The translations under genes and the position numbers were made by a program. Of a stretch of 64,000 bases of DNA, positions 8,626 through 18,685 are shown in pieces; the stretch's first letter is position 1, and the number at the start of each line of letters is the position of its first letter. The stretch is from Owenia fusiformis (taxonomy: Eukaryota > Annelida > Polychaeta > Sabellida > Oweniidae): contig CAIIXF020000010.1 of the NCBI GenBank assembly GCA_903813345.2, forward strand, positions 14,691,181 to 14,755,180. Reading direction: 5' to 3'. Below the pieces are notes generated by a model. The model had not been told where the DNA came from. It ran no database searches and worked only from the letters and a program-made list of their open reading frames with translations.

Positions 8626-11600
8626 CTTAGTTTTAGGACTTTTATACTTCATATAGGCTGCTATTCCAGCGATCAATCCTCCTCCCCCTACAGGCACCAG
8701 GACATAGTCTACGCTGGGTAACTTCTCTAGTATTTCTAAACTGAAACACAGTAGTAACAGTAGATCACTACAGATAGAAATAGGTTTAGAATCTTAGGTA
8801 AAATATTTCCCTCGTGAATTCTGAAAGTGCAAAGTGTAGTATTACATTAGTGTTATTAGTATTACAGTATTTACCCTATAGTGCCTTGTCCTGCGATCAC
8901 ATCCAGGTCATTGTAAGGAGACAAAAAGGTAACACCATTAACCTGAAATTAACCACATCCATTCTAAAAGGTAAAGGACGATTCTCGGTTTGGAGAACGA
9001 AGTTCATCAATCTAAACTGAGATCTAAATGAGCATTATCCCTGCTTCGGACAAATTTGATTTTTTTACATTAATATAGATTTGAATGTCTTCTTTTGAAT
9101 AGTCATAATTTAAATTGGGTAATATTTCTAGATTTTTCGCAAAAAAAAATATTAGCACAGTACATTGATGAACTTCTCTCCCCAAACTGAGACTTGTATT
9201 TTATTGAATCGTCAAATTGAGCGTTATCCCTGCTTCAGACCAATTTGTTATTTTTACATCTTGTAGATTTAAATGTCCTCTTATATTCATAGTTTAATTT
9301 GGGTAATATTTCTATATTTTTCATGAAAAAAATTATTAGCCCAGGAGACTGTTCTCCAAACCAAGAATCGTCCTTTGCAACTCTACGCCAATATGAATAA
9401 ATCAATACATCTAATAGGTTAACACTTATATTAAGACAATGAACACTGCTGTTTCCAATTGAAGTGTTCTCAATCTAAAGAGTTTATAATAATGATATAA
9501 AATGGGCCTCAAAATGTGATATCCAAAAGTGGGCCTCAAAACGTGACATCAAAAATGGGCCTCGAAGCATAATGTCAAAAATGAGGCTCAAAATGTGATA
9601 TCCAAAAATGGGCCTCACAAATGTTCACATATTGAGGCATTCATTTAAAAATGGAGTCTCTCTTATGTCTCTACACAGACAATCAGTGATGTCCCATTAT
9701 GTTTGCTCATATAGCATCTTTCATACCTGGAATATATCTGAGGTATATAGGGAGACAAACTTATGGGCACAGAATTGCCAATATATTGAGAAAATCAACA
9801 AAACAACCGGCTATAAGGATTGAATGCAATCAGAGACGTCATCAAAAGAAATTCCCACCATGTGACATGAGTGTTGAACCCAGGCAGCCAATCAGATTCA
9901 GAGGAGGTATTTCAATTAAATTTCAATTCTCTGACCATCAAGTTAATAATTCATTTCTCCATACAATCATGAAATTGACACTGTAAATATTGTAATTTTG
10001 ACACTGTAATATTGGTTGCAAATCTGAAAACTAAAGCACATGCCACACAGTAAACCTGCCAAAACTGGAAAAGGGTGAGGAATTTTGACCAAAACATCTA
10101 ACATTAGGATTGAGTACCCAGAGCAAAACAGAGAATTCACCATATACCTCAGCAGTTTCTCTGGCTTTATTTTCACAGTCCAAGCAATCAAGCCCAAATT
10201 GTTGTAATGTGGCCCCCTCCTGTAACAACACTTGCTTCTTCCCCTCGGCTACAATCTCGGGCACAAATATGGTTCCCTTAATTCCCAACGTCTTAAGAGC
10301 TAAATTCTGAAATTCAAAAAATATTGGATAATCATTACATTGCATTATAGCCAGATATTTTCCAATAATTGTTCTTTGGATTTGACATGCATTTCCTCAT
10401 TTAGTAAACCTATGTGGTAATGAAATAATGGCTTCATTATTTCAGGATATCTAGCTGAAAAATAAGTCTTGGTTGCACATCTTTTTGACACGGATAGTTC
10501 AAAGTCTACCATAGAAATTCATCTTATCATTCCCAGTAACTAAGCCAAACTCGGAGTGATAACAAGGCATTAACATGACAAAATGTCACCACCTAGTGCT
10601 CACAATATATGAGTTCAATTATTAAGTCAGATTTGAATTTCTGAGAACTTGTAGGCCTAGATGATTTTGAAAAAATAAATTGTTCAATTTGAAGCAAGTT
10701 GAAAAAAAATTGACCCTGAGAAGGTCATTGAAGGTCAAAATCTTTTTGAAATCTCAAATCTAAAGTCAGATTAGAACTTCTGAAAACTTGTAGATGATTT
10801 TGAAAAAATAATTGGTCAATTTGAAACAAGTTGAAAAAAGACCTCTTAGACCTTGAGAAGGTCATTGAAGGTAAAATCTATAGTCAGATTTGAACTTTTG
10901 AAAACTTCTAGATGATTTTGAAAAAAATATTGGTCAATTTGAAACAAGTTGAAAAAATACCTTCTCCAGGTCAAAAAAGGTCAAAATCTCAAACTCAAGC
11001 CAGATTTGAACTTCTGATAACTTGTAGATGATTTTGAAAGAAAAATTGATCAATTTGAAGCAAACCTTTTGGTGGTGACATAAAAAGCAACACACCCAGT
11101 GATAGCCGCATCATTCCTTTTGCATATTCAAAGCATATGGATCAAAGTCAGCTTAGGACAAAGTTTTAGACATTGCAAAAGTCAGCTAGAAAATGGGCCT
11201 GCTGCTATAAAAAGAACACCTGACCTGACTTTTGTGACTTTTTCCTTTGGGGCTTCCTCAAGAGCAAAGTGTTCCCCTACCCTCTACAATCACCAACGGG
11301 TTGCTGTTCTACACTCAAACCCACATATGACTCAAAGAGTCATGCATGACAAAGAGAGATGAGCCCCTCTCTGTGTGAAAAGAAATGTTGGCCATTTGGA
11401 GAAGTATGAGATGTAATTTGGCGTGAATATGAGTAAGAACTTTATACACCACACCTTCCAATAGCACCTGGTCCCATGCGCTGTTTTTTGAAATGTCTAA
11501 AACCTGGTCCCTAGCTGATTTTGGCCCATTGTCCGAAAGGAATGTTTATTCAGCCAACCATGACCACAAATGGATAAATAATATATCGTTGAAGAGGAGA

Positions 11601-14600
11601 AAATTGGCTTCAAGGACCATGGAACATTGACTGAAATCAATGCAGTCATCACCAGTTTTGGAGTTTTATGATTTATTTGTTTGTTGCCTTTTTTATATGT
11701 ACATACTATACTTCTACTTAATTTGGTGGCCATTTTAATATGGCAGATCTGCCAAATTGTTAAAGTCCGCCAAATTAAGTAGCCATCAAATTCCCCTGCA
11801 ATATTCACCCTTGGTATACGCAGCTAACGAAAATTGACCGGTACGGGTCAAAAGCTGGACCGGTACGGGTTAACGGTTTTATTTGAATTTAAAACAGCCA
11901 TAACTTGCTCAATATTGACTTCCTCGTGTCTAATTTGAAATATATGATGCCTCCCGATGCTTTTCAGTACCCCAATTTTTTACAGATTTTTAAACGGACC
12001 AAAACTCTCTAAATGCGCATTTATGCTCTTTTCTCTCGAGAACGACTGTCTCATTTTCACGATAACTTTTATTTAGTACTTCTAACATATAAGATCTATT
12101 TTTCCCCATCAAGGTATGATGTAAATGACATGCTATTTACATCTTGTGAGTTTCAATGACACACGTTTGATTTTATAAAAAAATGCCAAACTTTGTGACA
12201 AAGAATTTTTATAGCTATTGCCCCGAACCGGTCCGTCTTCTCGCTGCAAGGTATTGCCCCGAACCGGTCCGTCTTCTCGCTGCAAGCAGGAGGAAATTCT
12301 TTGTCACAAAGTTTGGCATTTTTATCATGTTTTTTCCACCAACAATTATTTTGATATTAAAAGCCTGTTTTGACAACGTTGAATGTTAACGTTTGAGTTA
12401 CGTCACATATGGACCAATGTAGTAAAAAATCAAACGTTCCTTTTTGTTATGTTTTCCACACTAACGAACTTTAAGGACATGTTACAACAACGTTCTTTTT
12501 ATACCATCAATAGATGTCTCATGTTTACGTTGCCTCGATGTGTAAAGAACGAAAATTTGCAACGTCTTCTAGCAACTTATATCCTACTTAGAGCAACGTG
12601 ACATGGGCGTCACTGTTTGCTGGATCGATTCTTTTAAAAAGTGCTCTGTTTCGTATAGGGTAAAAATATCGAACAGCAGTGCACTCGGTAGGCTAAGTCT
12701 GTCAAGTCAACTCGCTACTATATATCGGGGGAAATGTGGAACTTTGAAAGTTGGTAACCCTGCTAGGAACGTTAGGTACCCGGTCGACCAGGTACCCGGT
12801 TACCCAGTCACCCGGTTTTTTGCACAAACCCTTTGTCACAATATAATATTTACCATCTACTCTTCCCTTGAAAATATAATCGGTAGGGAATGTACTAAAA
12901 ACCCTTCGACCCTTCGACCCTACGACCTACGACTTACAGGGTGTCAAGAATTTTTGGAATATATTTTTATAAAAACCCTTCGACCTTCTAGATATTTCTC
13001 AGTCCATATGAAGTTGCTGGAAATATTACTTTGTGTATAGAACTTAAGAATCTGTCCCAAGAGAGTTAAAGATATTTAAAGCTGGACTTCGATCGGAGCC
13101 GGCGATATGATTTTGGAAAGGTTTCTAAATGAAGAACGTGACGTCACTTCCGAATCATAGCATTCAAAATAAGTAGCGTTTAATTACTTCCACCATTCAT
13201 AAAATCACGGTGGTCTAGCGGAAGAATGCTCGCTTAGCACGCCGGGGGGCCCGGGTTCGAATCCCGCATTCCCTTTTTTATTTTTTTTAACTAAATGATT
13301 GTTCTTTGACATTACGCAGATAATTTTTTTTATTTACATAAACTTTATATTAGAGCTTGAAAATGTAAAAACAATATATGTCAACATATTGCGTTTTGGA
13401 GCGATGTGCAGGTTTAATGTATTCAACACATTCGAATGTGAACGTTTCTTACCGATCCTCAGTAAAAATATTTGTGCTTTTCCCATCACATTGTAACAGT
13501 GGCGCATCGTGCATATTTTCAGGAGGTCAAATTTTTTATATAGTTTAAAGAGAACCGTCTTTTGATTTTATCAACTTTGATTCAATTTGGATTTGTATAG
13601 TTAAGAATCTAATGCCAACTAAATAAGTAGATTCTTTGTTTTGCATCCTACAAAATCCAAAGCATGCAAGGGTACAAGGAAAATAAACACAAACCGTCAA
13701 GAAAAAGCTTGCAAGCTAGGTCATATCAGGTTCGTATAACCAGCTTTTGCCAACTTAAGTTTTTCAAAAGGATCAAGGGGTGAACATTTGAAAATTTTCA
13801 AGTGGCCCAGAAATCTTGAAAATGCTCAGAATCGTGAAAAATTGTACTGATTTTGAGAGAATATTTGGCCAATGGAGTGGTCCACTTGAACCCACGAATG
13901 TCCCCCCTGAATATATACATTTTAAGGGAATAAAGGTTATTACAAACACATCTATACAACTATATTCGTAAAGGCTAGAGTACCGACAATTGTCGGTACT
14001 CTAGACTCTGATGTGGTGGCACGCTAGAGGACCGACAAATAAATTGTCGGTACGGGAGATATGCTGTGTTTACACGCTAGAGGACCGACAAATATTGATT
14101 TTCGAATTTTCTGGTGCATGCGCAATGCGCGGGGGGATATTTCAGATATCATACGGATATTTTGGGAACAAGTGCAAAACCAGGGGAGGGCATTAGCCCC
14201 GGTTACCCGGGGATTACCAAACCCAGTCAAAAAATGGTAGCCCGGGAACAGGGAATGGTAATCTAGTAAATGTTGAAAACCCAATGAAAAACATGAACAA
14301 GTAAGACGTTAGAGAGCTATTAATGCAGAGTAAACGGCTATATATATTCTAAACAGACAGGATATTTCTCCTGAGCCGATCAGGCGTAGAAAGGGGCGTT
14401 TGCTACCCATTAGATAGAAGAAAATAGCTAGAATGTTTTTTATTTGAAGCTTATCGTATGGTATGAGGTTCCATATCCATCCTCCAAAAGGTATGACCCC
14501 TATATAGTCCATTTAAAAACCTGTGGTATCGTTCTAAATAACCCATAGTTTGCTTCTAGGGTACCTAGTATGCCACTATTTGGTATCAAAATAAAGAGGA

Positions 14601-17600
14601 GTTCAACTTTCATTTGAATTATGAAAATAGCGATGTAGGTCAAAATAGTTCAGAACGTGAGCATGTTTACTACGCGTTTGCCCGTCATATCAGAATTGAG
14701 GAAGTGGTAGCAAACGCGAGTTACAATAAACGGACGCTGATTTCTCAAAAACTAACCTGACTCCCTATAATTTGATGTTGGCCAATCGAACCCCTATATG
14801 GACAGGTGCATTTTGATTTATAACACTATGGGGGTAAGCGTTTCATAGTTGGTCACGAACGCCATATGTGCAAAGTATTGTTATGAATTTTCGAATTTGG
14901 TGTTGGATTACGGTACTCATACCTTATAGCACAATTTTTGATGAAAGTTGCATTTGGCTCCCTTAGTTAATGGCCACGATTCCATCTCGCATGAGAGAGC
15001 TACCAAACGCAAAGTAAACAGTGATATATTCCAAATGAGATATTTCTCCTGTGCCATGGCGTAGTAAGGGTAGAGGTCGACGGGGGCGAAAGCATCCCCT
15101 CCCCTAACTGTATATATCGACCCATTAGATAGAACAAGAAAAGAGCTTTAAAATGTTTTTTAATTGAAGCTTGTAGGACAATTTTGATGGAAGTTGAATC
15201 AATTTTTGTCGAAATAAATTATGGCTCACTACAAGTTAATGCCTGTACGATTCCATACTGCAAAAGAAGCACTATGCCCCCCCCCCCTCAAAAGAAAAAA
15301 GTAGGTCCGGGATTCGAACTCGGGACCGAGTGTGTTCGGGAGGGGTGCACCCCAGTTGTCCGAAACCCAGTTGTCCGAAACCCAGTTGTCCGAAACCCAG
15401 TTGTCCGAAACCCAGTTCTCCGAAACCCAGTTGTCCGAAACCCAGTTCTCCGAAACCCAGTTGTCCGAAACCCACTTGTCCGAAACCCATAACTCCGAAA
15501 AATATAGTCATAATTTACCAGAGAAAGGGGAGACGTACTAAGCTTAGGCCAGTTTCATGCCATGTATTTGGCCAAATTAATGGCATTGACGCATTCTGAT
15601 GTTCATAGATCTCTCTCTCTCACTTGCATCCATTACATGGCATTACCAGAATGGCAGGAACGGGGGATTTATTTTACATTGTGATTCTAAAAAAAGGTTA
15701 TCAAAACACAATATATATTACAGAACAGTTTATCTTATCTTCTTCAATCTCTTTTATATAGGCAAAATAAAATGAATCATTTTAAAACAGATAAAATAAG
15801 TTTACGCATATAGTACTTTAAGAATAAAACAGTATACATATTACGTTGTCAAAATATTTCGTCGCATTTAATTTCTTAGTCTCTGTATTTTATCAAATCG
15901 TAAAAGAACAAAACATTCTTAACTTAATCACTTGGGATCAACTGGAAACGAAGGCAGGCTGTCCTCGTATCAAAATGGATGTTCTCCCATTCGCAAGAAG
16001 TTTCATTTTCGCCATGTACTCACTTCATCCTTTTAATTCAATCTCTATTTCTCGAACAGAGTACGTAAATGAAGAATAAGTTTTGGTTTCAAAAGATGTA
16101 CATGTCAACTTTACTAAATAAATGCCCACTGGCTTGGGAAAGCTATTTTTCCTTTTATGAACGCTCATCACCCATTGGAAAAATGTTGTTCCCTATCAAA
16201 AAAGGCCCATGGGCCATAAAGAAAATTGGTTTAAAAATTGTAGACCCCTATCTATGTATGTTGTGTAAACGCCATTTTACAATGAGAATAACATAATTTA
16301 ACTTTGTTTGTTTGAACATCTATATCACCTGTATATGAACTTTCGTAGGCTAAACATTAAACATTTAACGTCTTGACTTAGCATATTTAGCCTAATTTTG
16401 CAATGATGTCAACGTTATTCCAATGTTATGTTGTGATTCGCAGAGGTTGCGACAACGAGATTCGTTTAAAAAAATTGTATTTTTCAAATAAGATCCCCTA
16501 ATTTTCGGAGAACTGAATTTCGGACAACTGGGTTTCGGAGAACTGGGTTTCGGACAACTGGGTTTCGGAGAACTGGGTTTCGGACAACTGGGTTGACCCC
16601 GTTCGGGAGTCGTCCTCGCTAACCACTAGACTACCAGTGATGAGGTTATCTCTAAAAGTAAAAGTAGTGCATTTATTTATGAAATTGTCGGCTCTCTAGC
16701 AAAAACACGTAGCAGCCACTTGCGTACCGACAATTGTCGGTTCTCTATCTGGCACTACTAGGTGACGATAGAGTGCCGACAATTGTCGGTACCCAAGCAA
16801 ATACCCCTGGACAGTCTCCAGTACCGACAATTGTCGGTCCTGGAGCCACTCCGAATAAACCACTCCGAATAAAACGTAAAATTTATTAGACATAGATATG
16901 AAACATTTCAGAACTAGATAACAGCAACGCGAGGTGGAGCAAATCCCATCAAACTTTTGATCTCAAAATCGTTCAACTACTTTTCAAGTTTTAGTAAAAA
17001 AGTAAAATAAGACGAAAAATTTCGAACGCAATGCGTGGCATATACGTAATTCGCGTGAAAAGTCCGAACGAAATGCGTACGTTTTTTTTTCGGCGCTCAT
17101 ATTTTTGCTGTGTAGACGAACTTTTTTAGAAATTTTTCTACTGAAACATTTTTGCTTGACAATTACCAGCTAAAATGCGTATTTGCGTGCACAGGGAGCT
17201 CAAGTTGGAACTATACGTAATCATTTAGTAAACTGGACTGGGAAATCAGAGGTCGAAGGGTTTTTCAATAAAATATATTCCAAAAATTCTTGACACCCAG
17301 TAAGTCGTAGGGTCGAAGGGTCGTAGGTCGAAGGGTTTTTAGTACATTCCAATCGGTAGATATTAAAATTTATACAGTTTCAGAATTTCCACCGATTTAA
17401 GCATTTTGGTGACAATTTAAGGGTTTCAAAGGCAAAAATAATAAAGACAACATATTTTAGATCTAAGAAGGCATCGTGTCACCATACTTTAAAGAATTCT
17501 CTAAGTTACAGTGAATTCTTGCTGGGCAGCCATTTTTAATTTTCTGGGGCACTAATCAGAAAAACAATACTATAATTGTGATCTACCTCATATTTCCTTC

Positions 17601-18685
17601 AATTTGAGTACAATATAGCCATACACAGCCAATATAATTCGACACCGTTTCGGCATCGAACAAATTCGGCACCGTTCCGGCACCGTTTCGACACCGTTCC
17701 GGCACCAAAACCTTTCGACACCAAAATTTGCTACCAGACTAGTCAGTCCATTTGGTGCCGAAACGTCACCGAAATTTGGCACCGAAACGGTGTCGAAAAT
17801 CAGATTGCATTTTGGGGGTGTACTTTGAAGAGATCAGAAAATTATTGCGAAATCCTACATAAGGTGGCCATTTTGAATTTTACTGGGCCCAAATCAGAAA
17901 AATGATACTATATTTGCATTCTACTCTAAATTACCTTTCATTTGAGTACATGTACAATAAAGCTATAGTTCAGAAAGACAAAACAATACCATATTTGTGA
18001 TCTACCCTAAATTTCCTTCAATTTGAGTATAGTATAGCCATTAGCTATTATACATACTTTGAAAAGATCAGAAAATTATTGCAAAATCCAACATAAGGTG
18101 GCCATTTTGAATTTTACGAGGCTCAATGTAGATAAAAGTTATATTTTTCAGAATTATAGGATATATGTTATACCATACAAGCTTCAGCTTACTGTGGCTA
18201 AACCATGATTCCCACTTGAAGAGGTAATGATTCCTTTCTCAATTCCTGGCTGTGACTTCAATATTGAGAGCTTATTGAACGCTCCTCTAGCCTTGAATGA
18301 ACCTGTCACCTGTTGGGTTTCTGAAAAATGTAATGCCTATACTTAGTTTGATTCGTGTCTGAAAGGGGTTTCAATTCATATTTTGGGAGGGGGGCTTTGT
18401 ACTCTTTGTTGATTTAAGTTCACTTATTTTGACCAATCAAATGAATTCACAGCTCAGATCATATTTGATTTCAATTGGACTGGTAATAAAAAAAATGTTA
18501 ATATGCAGTTGAATAAAGTTCTTTCCTTCATGCTTGACCTTACCTAGTTTGAGATAGACATTAGCCTTTATAAAGTCACTGAGGTAGGAGGAGTGCTCCA
18601 GGGGTGTCTTGTATGTGTAGTCTTTTATTCGATCAGCTGCTGCAGTTATTTTATGGTTGAATGCTTCTAGGTCTATGGCAGCCAT
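8626..18685 (-). CDS. Threonine/serine ammonia-lyase (PLP fold II), exons 1-5, C-terminus missing
   Basis: The enzyme dehydrates and deaminates L-threonine or L-serine to a 2-oxo acid and ammonia using PLP. Five exons join in phase: 18544-18685, 18193-18320, 10148-10306, 8875-8942 and 8626-8740, giving 204 residues from MAAIDLEAF. Seen: SFKARGA with the PLP lysine K57, SSSGNHG (about 81-87) that holds the cofactor, [16 protein letters not shown] and the phosphate-binding [11 protein letters not shown] (about 181-190). All joins use GT donors and AG acceptors. The family is usually about 320-340 residues, so roughly the last 120 are absent. I found no matching exon between 1 and 8625; they lie left of the window or are lost. 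The protein looks closer to the catabolic threonine ammonia-lyase group than to serine racemase, but the two share these motifs. Intron 2 is 7.9 kb and full of repeats. Confidence 0.9.
8971..9378. mobile_element. MITE with 26-bp TIRs and an internal duplication
   Basis: The ends AAAGGACGATTCTCGGTTTG (8973 on) and its inverted partner (ending 9376) match over 26 bases with one difference. The interior is two diverged direct copies of about 180 bp (each with ATTATCCCTGCTTC-like and TTGGGTAATATTTCTA motifs). It lies in the ammonia-lyase intron only about 30 bases upstream (in gene sense) of the exon at 8875-8942. No transposase is seen. Confidence 0.7.
9498..9622. repeat. Tandem repeat, about 30-bp unit
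   Basis: Four to five copies of a unit like AAATGGGCCTCAAAATGTGA lie in tandem with drift between copies. It is intronic, and the open frame crossing it is incidental. Confidence 0.8.
10560..11085. repeat. Dispersed repeat carrying a ~130-bp tandem array
   Basis: The left edge (AAGGCATTAACATG, TGTCACCACCT) and right edge (GGTGGTGACATAAAA) match the two ends of the dispersed repeat at 38605-38695. Between them lie about three tandem copies (roughly 10640-11060) marked by AAACTTGTAGATGATTTTG and CAATTTGAAACAAGTTG. It looks like a MITE-like family whose centre expanded here. Confidence 0.6.
12181..12320. mobile_element. 140-bp foldback element
   Basis: Perfect inverted arms of about 28 bases (AAATGCCAAACTTTGTGACA and its complement) flank two tandem copies of a 31-base unit that begins GCCCCGAACCGGTCCG. 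There is no coding content. The flanking 11400-12180 and 12320-12880 hold no recognised gene; open frames there show no family resemblance. Confidence 0.8.
13204..13273 (+). pseudogene. tRNA-like sequence (Ala-AGC-like), probably pseudo or SINE head
   Basis: A box A (TGGTCTAGCGG, 13211-13221) and a perfect box B (GGTTCGAATCC, 13254-13264) are correctly spaced. The loop CTTAGCACG resembles the anticodon arm of tRNA-Ala(AGC). The T arm pairs at four of five positions and is followed by CATTCCC and a T-run terminator (about 13272). The 5-prime end (ATCACGG) does not pair with the 3-prime acceptor strand and the anticodon stem has a mismatch, so a functional tRNA is unlikely. Confidence 0.6.
13976..14100. 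repeat. Cluster of CCGACAATTGTCGG palindromes (left)
   Basis: One perfect palindromic unit (ACCGACAATTGTCGGT) and two half or spaced copies (GCTAGAGGACCGACAA, AAATTGTCGGTAC) occur within 125 bases. They mirror the cluster at 16684-16850. Confidence 0.75.
14300..15180. repeat. Imperfect direct repeat pair
   Basis: The segment around 14358-14460 (GATATTTCTCCTG, CCCATTAGATAGAA, ATGTTTTTTATTTGAAGCTT) recurs at about 15038-15172 with the same order and moderate divergence. Each is preceded by a GTAAAC...ATATATTC stretch. It is non-coding, and its origin as a duplicated repeat segment is inferred. Confidence 0.55.
15303..16645 (-). pseudogene. tRNA-like sequence split by a transposon
   Basis: Read on the minus strand, box A (TAGTCTAGTGG, 16623-16633) and box B (AGTTCGAATCC, 15310-15320) belong to one tRNA-like unit. 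Removing the insertion at 15343-16600 and one copy of the 9-bp duplication brings them to normal spacing. The T arm (CCGAG-TTCGAAT-CCCGG) pairs at four of five positions. It may be a SINE head rather than a tRNA gene. Confidence 0.6.
15343..16600. mobile_element. Non-autonomous TIR element with tandem-array ends, 9-bp TSD
   Basis: The element of 1258 bp is flanked by perfect direct repeats GTTCGGGAG (15334-15342 and 16601-16609). Its ends are inverted (GGGTGCACCCCAGTTG against GGGGTCAACCCAGTTG, 13 of 16). Each end continues into a tandem array of the 15-mer CAGTTGTCCGAAACC (left about 15354-15500; right about 16508-16595 in opposite orientation). The interior is AT-rich with no recognised protein. 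A 9-bp duplication suits Mutator-like elements. The several overlapping open frames over the left array are repeat artefacts. Confidence 0.8.
16684..16850. repeat. Cluster of CCGACAATTGTCGG palindromes (right)
   Basis: Three intact palindromes and one half copy (TTGTCGGCTCTCTAGC) occur in 165 bases, each in a slightly different flank. The TTGTCGG...CTCTAGC half is the reverse complement of the left cluster's GCTAG...CCGACAA. Confidence 0.75.
17470..18125. repeat. Direct repeats of a ~200-350 bp unit, interrupted by a foldback element
   Basis: Motifs TTTCCTTCAATTTGAGTA, GATCAGAAAATTATTGC and AAGGTGGCCATTTTGAATTT recur in the same order two to three times. The first copy is split by the foldback at 17638-17797. 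Confidence 0.6.
17638..17797. mobile_element. 160-bp foldback element rich in CACCGTTTCGG
   Basis: The ends TTCGACACCGTTTCGG and its exact complement enclose several short direct copies of GGCACCGTTCC / CGACACCGTT in the left half and inverted copies in the right half. It is non-coding. Confidence 0.75.

Larger units (their letters stand above)
12880..17365. mobile_element. Large (~4.5 kb) nested inverted-repeat structure
   Basis: A stretch of about 110 bases at 12885-12990 returns as its reverse complement at 17250-17360. It includes AATGTACTAAAAACCCTTCG, a short tandem of CCCTTCGACC/CCTACGACC and GTGTCAAGAATTTTTGGAAT. Inside it, a second inverted pair is formed by clusters of CCGACAATTGTCGG palindromes (13976-14100 and 16684-16850). 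It could be one large TIR transposon or two opposed copies of a repeat. I saw no transposase-like protein in it, so it would be non-autonomous. It lies wholly in intron 2 of the ammonia-lyase gene. Confidence 0.55.

Noticed and set aside
12603-13040. 145-codon plus-strand frame
   Set aside because: It crosses the arm of the large inverted repeat; no domain or family resemblance.
13204-13273. Functional tRNA-Ala gene
   Set aside because: Internal promoter boxes are good, but the acceptor ends do not pair and the anticodon stem has a mismatch.
15184-15599. Several overlapping open frames with PVVRN, SCPKP and SETQL repeats
   Set aside because: A 15-bp tandem array (a multiple of three) is open in many frames at once; no start context, no family, and it is the end of a transposon.
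8626-18685. Serine racemase as the name of the PLP enzyme
   Set aside because: The motifs are shared, but the [21 protein letters not shown]-type region and SPYND suit the catabolic threonine ammonia-lyase group better; the missing C-terminus prevents a firm choice.
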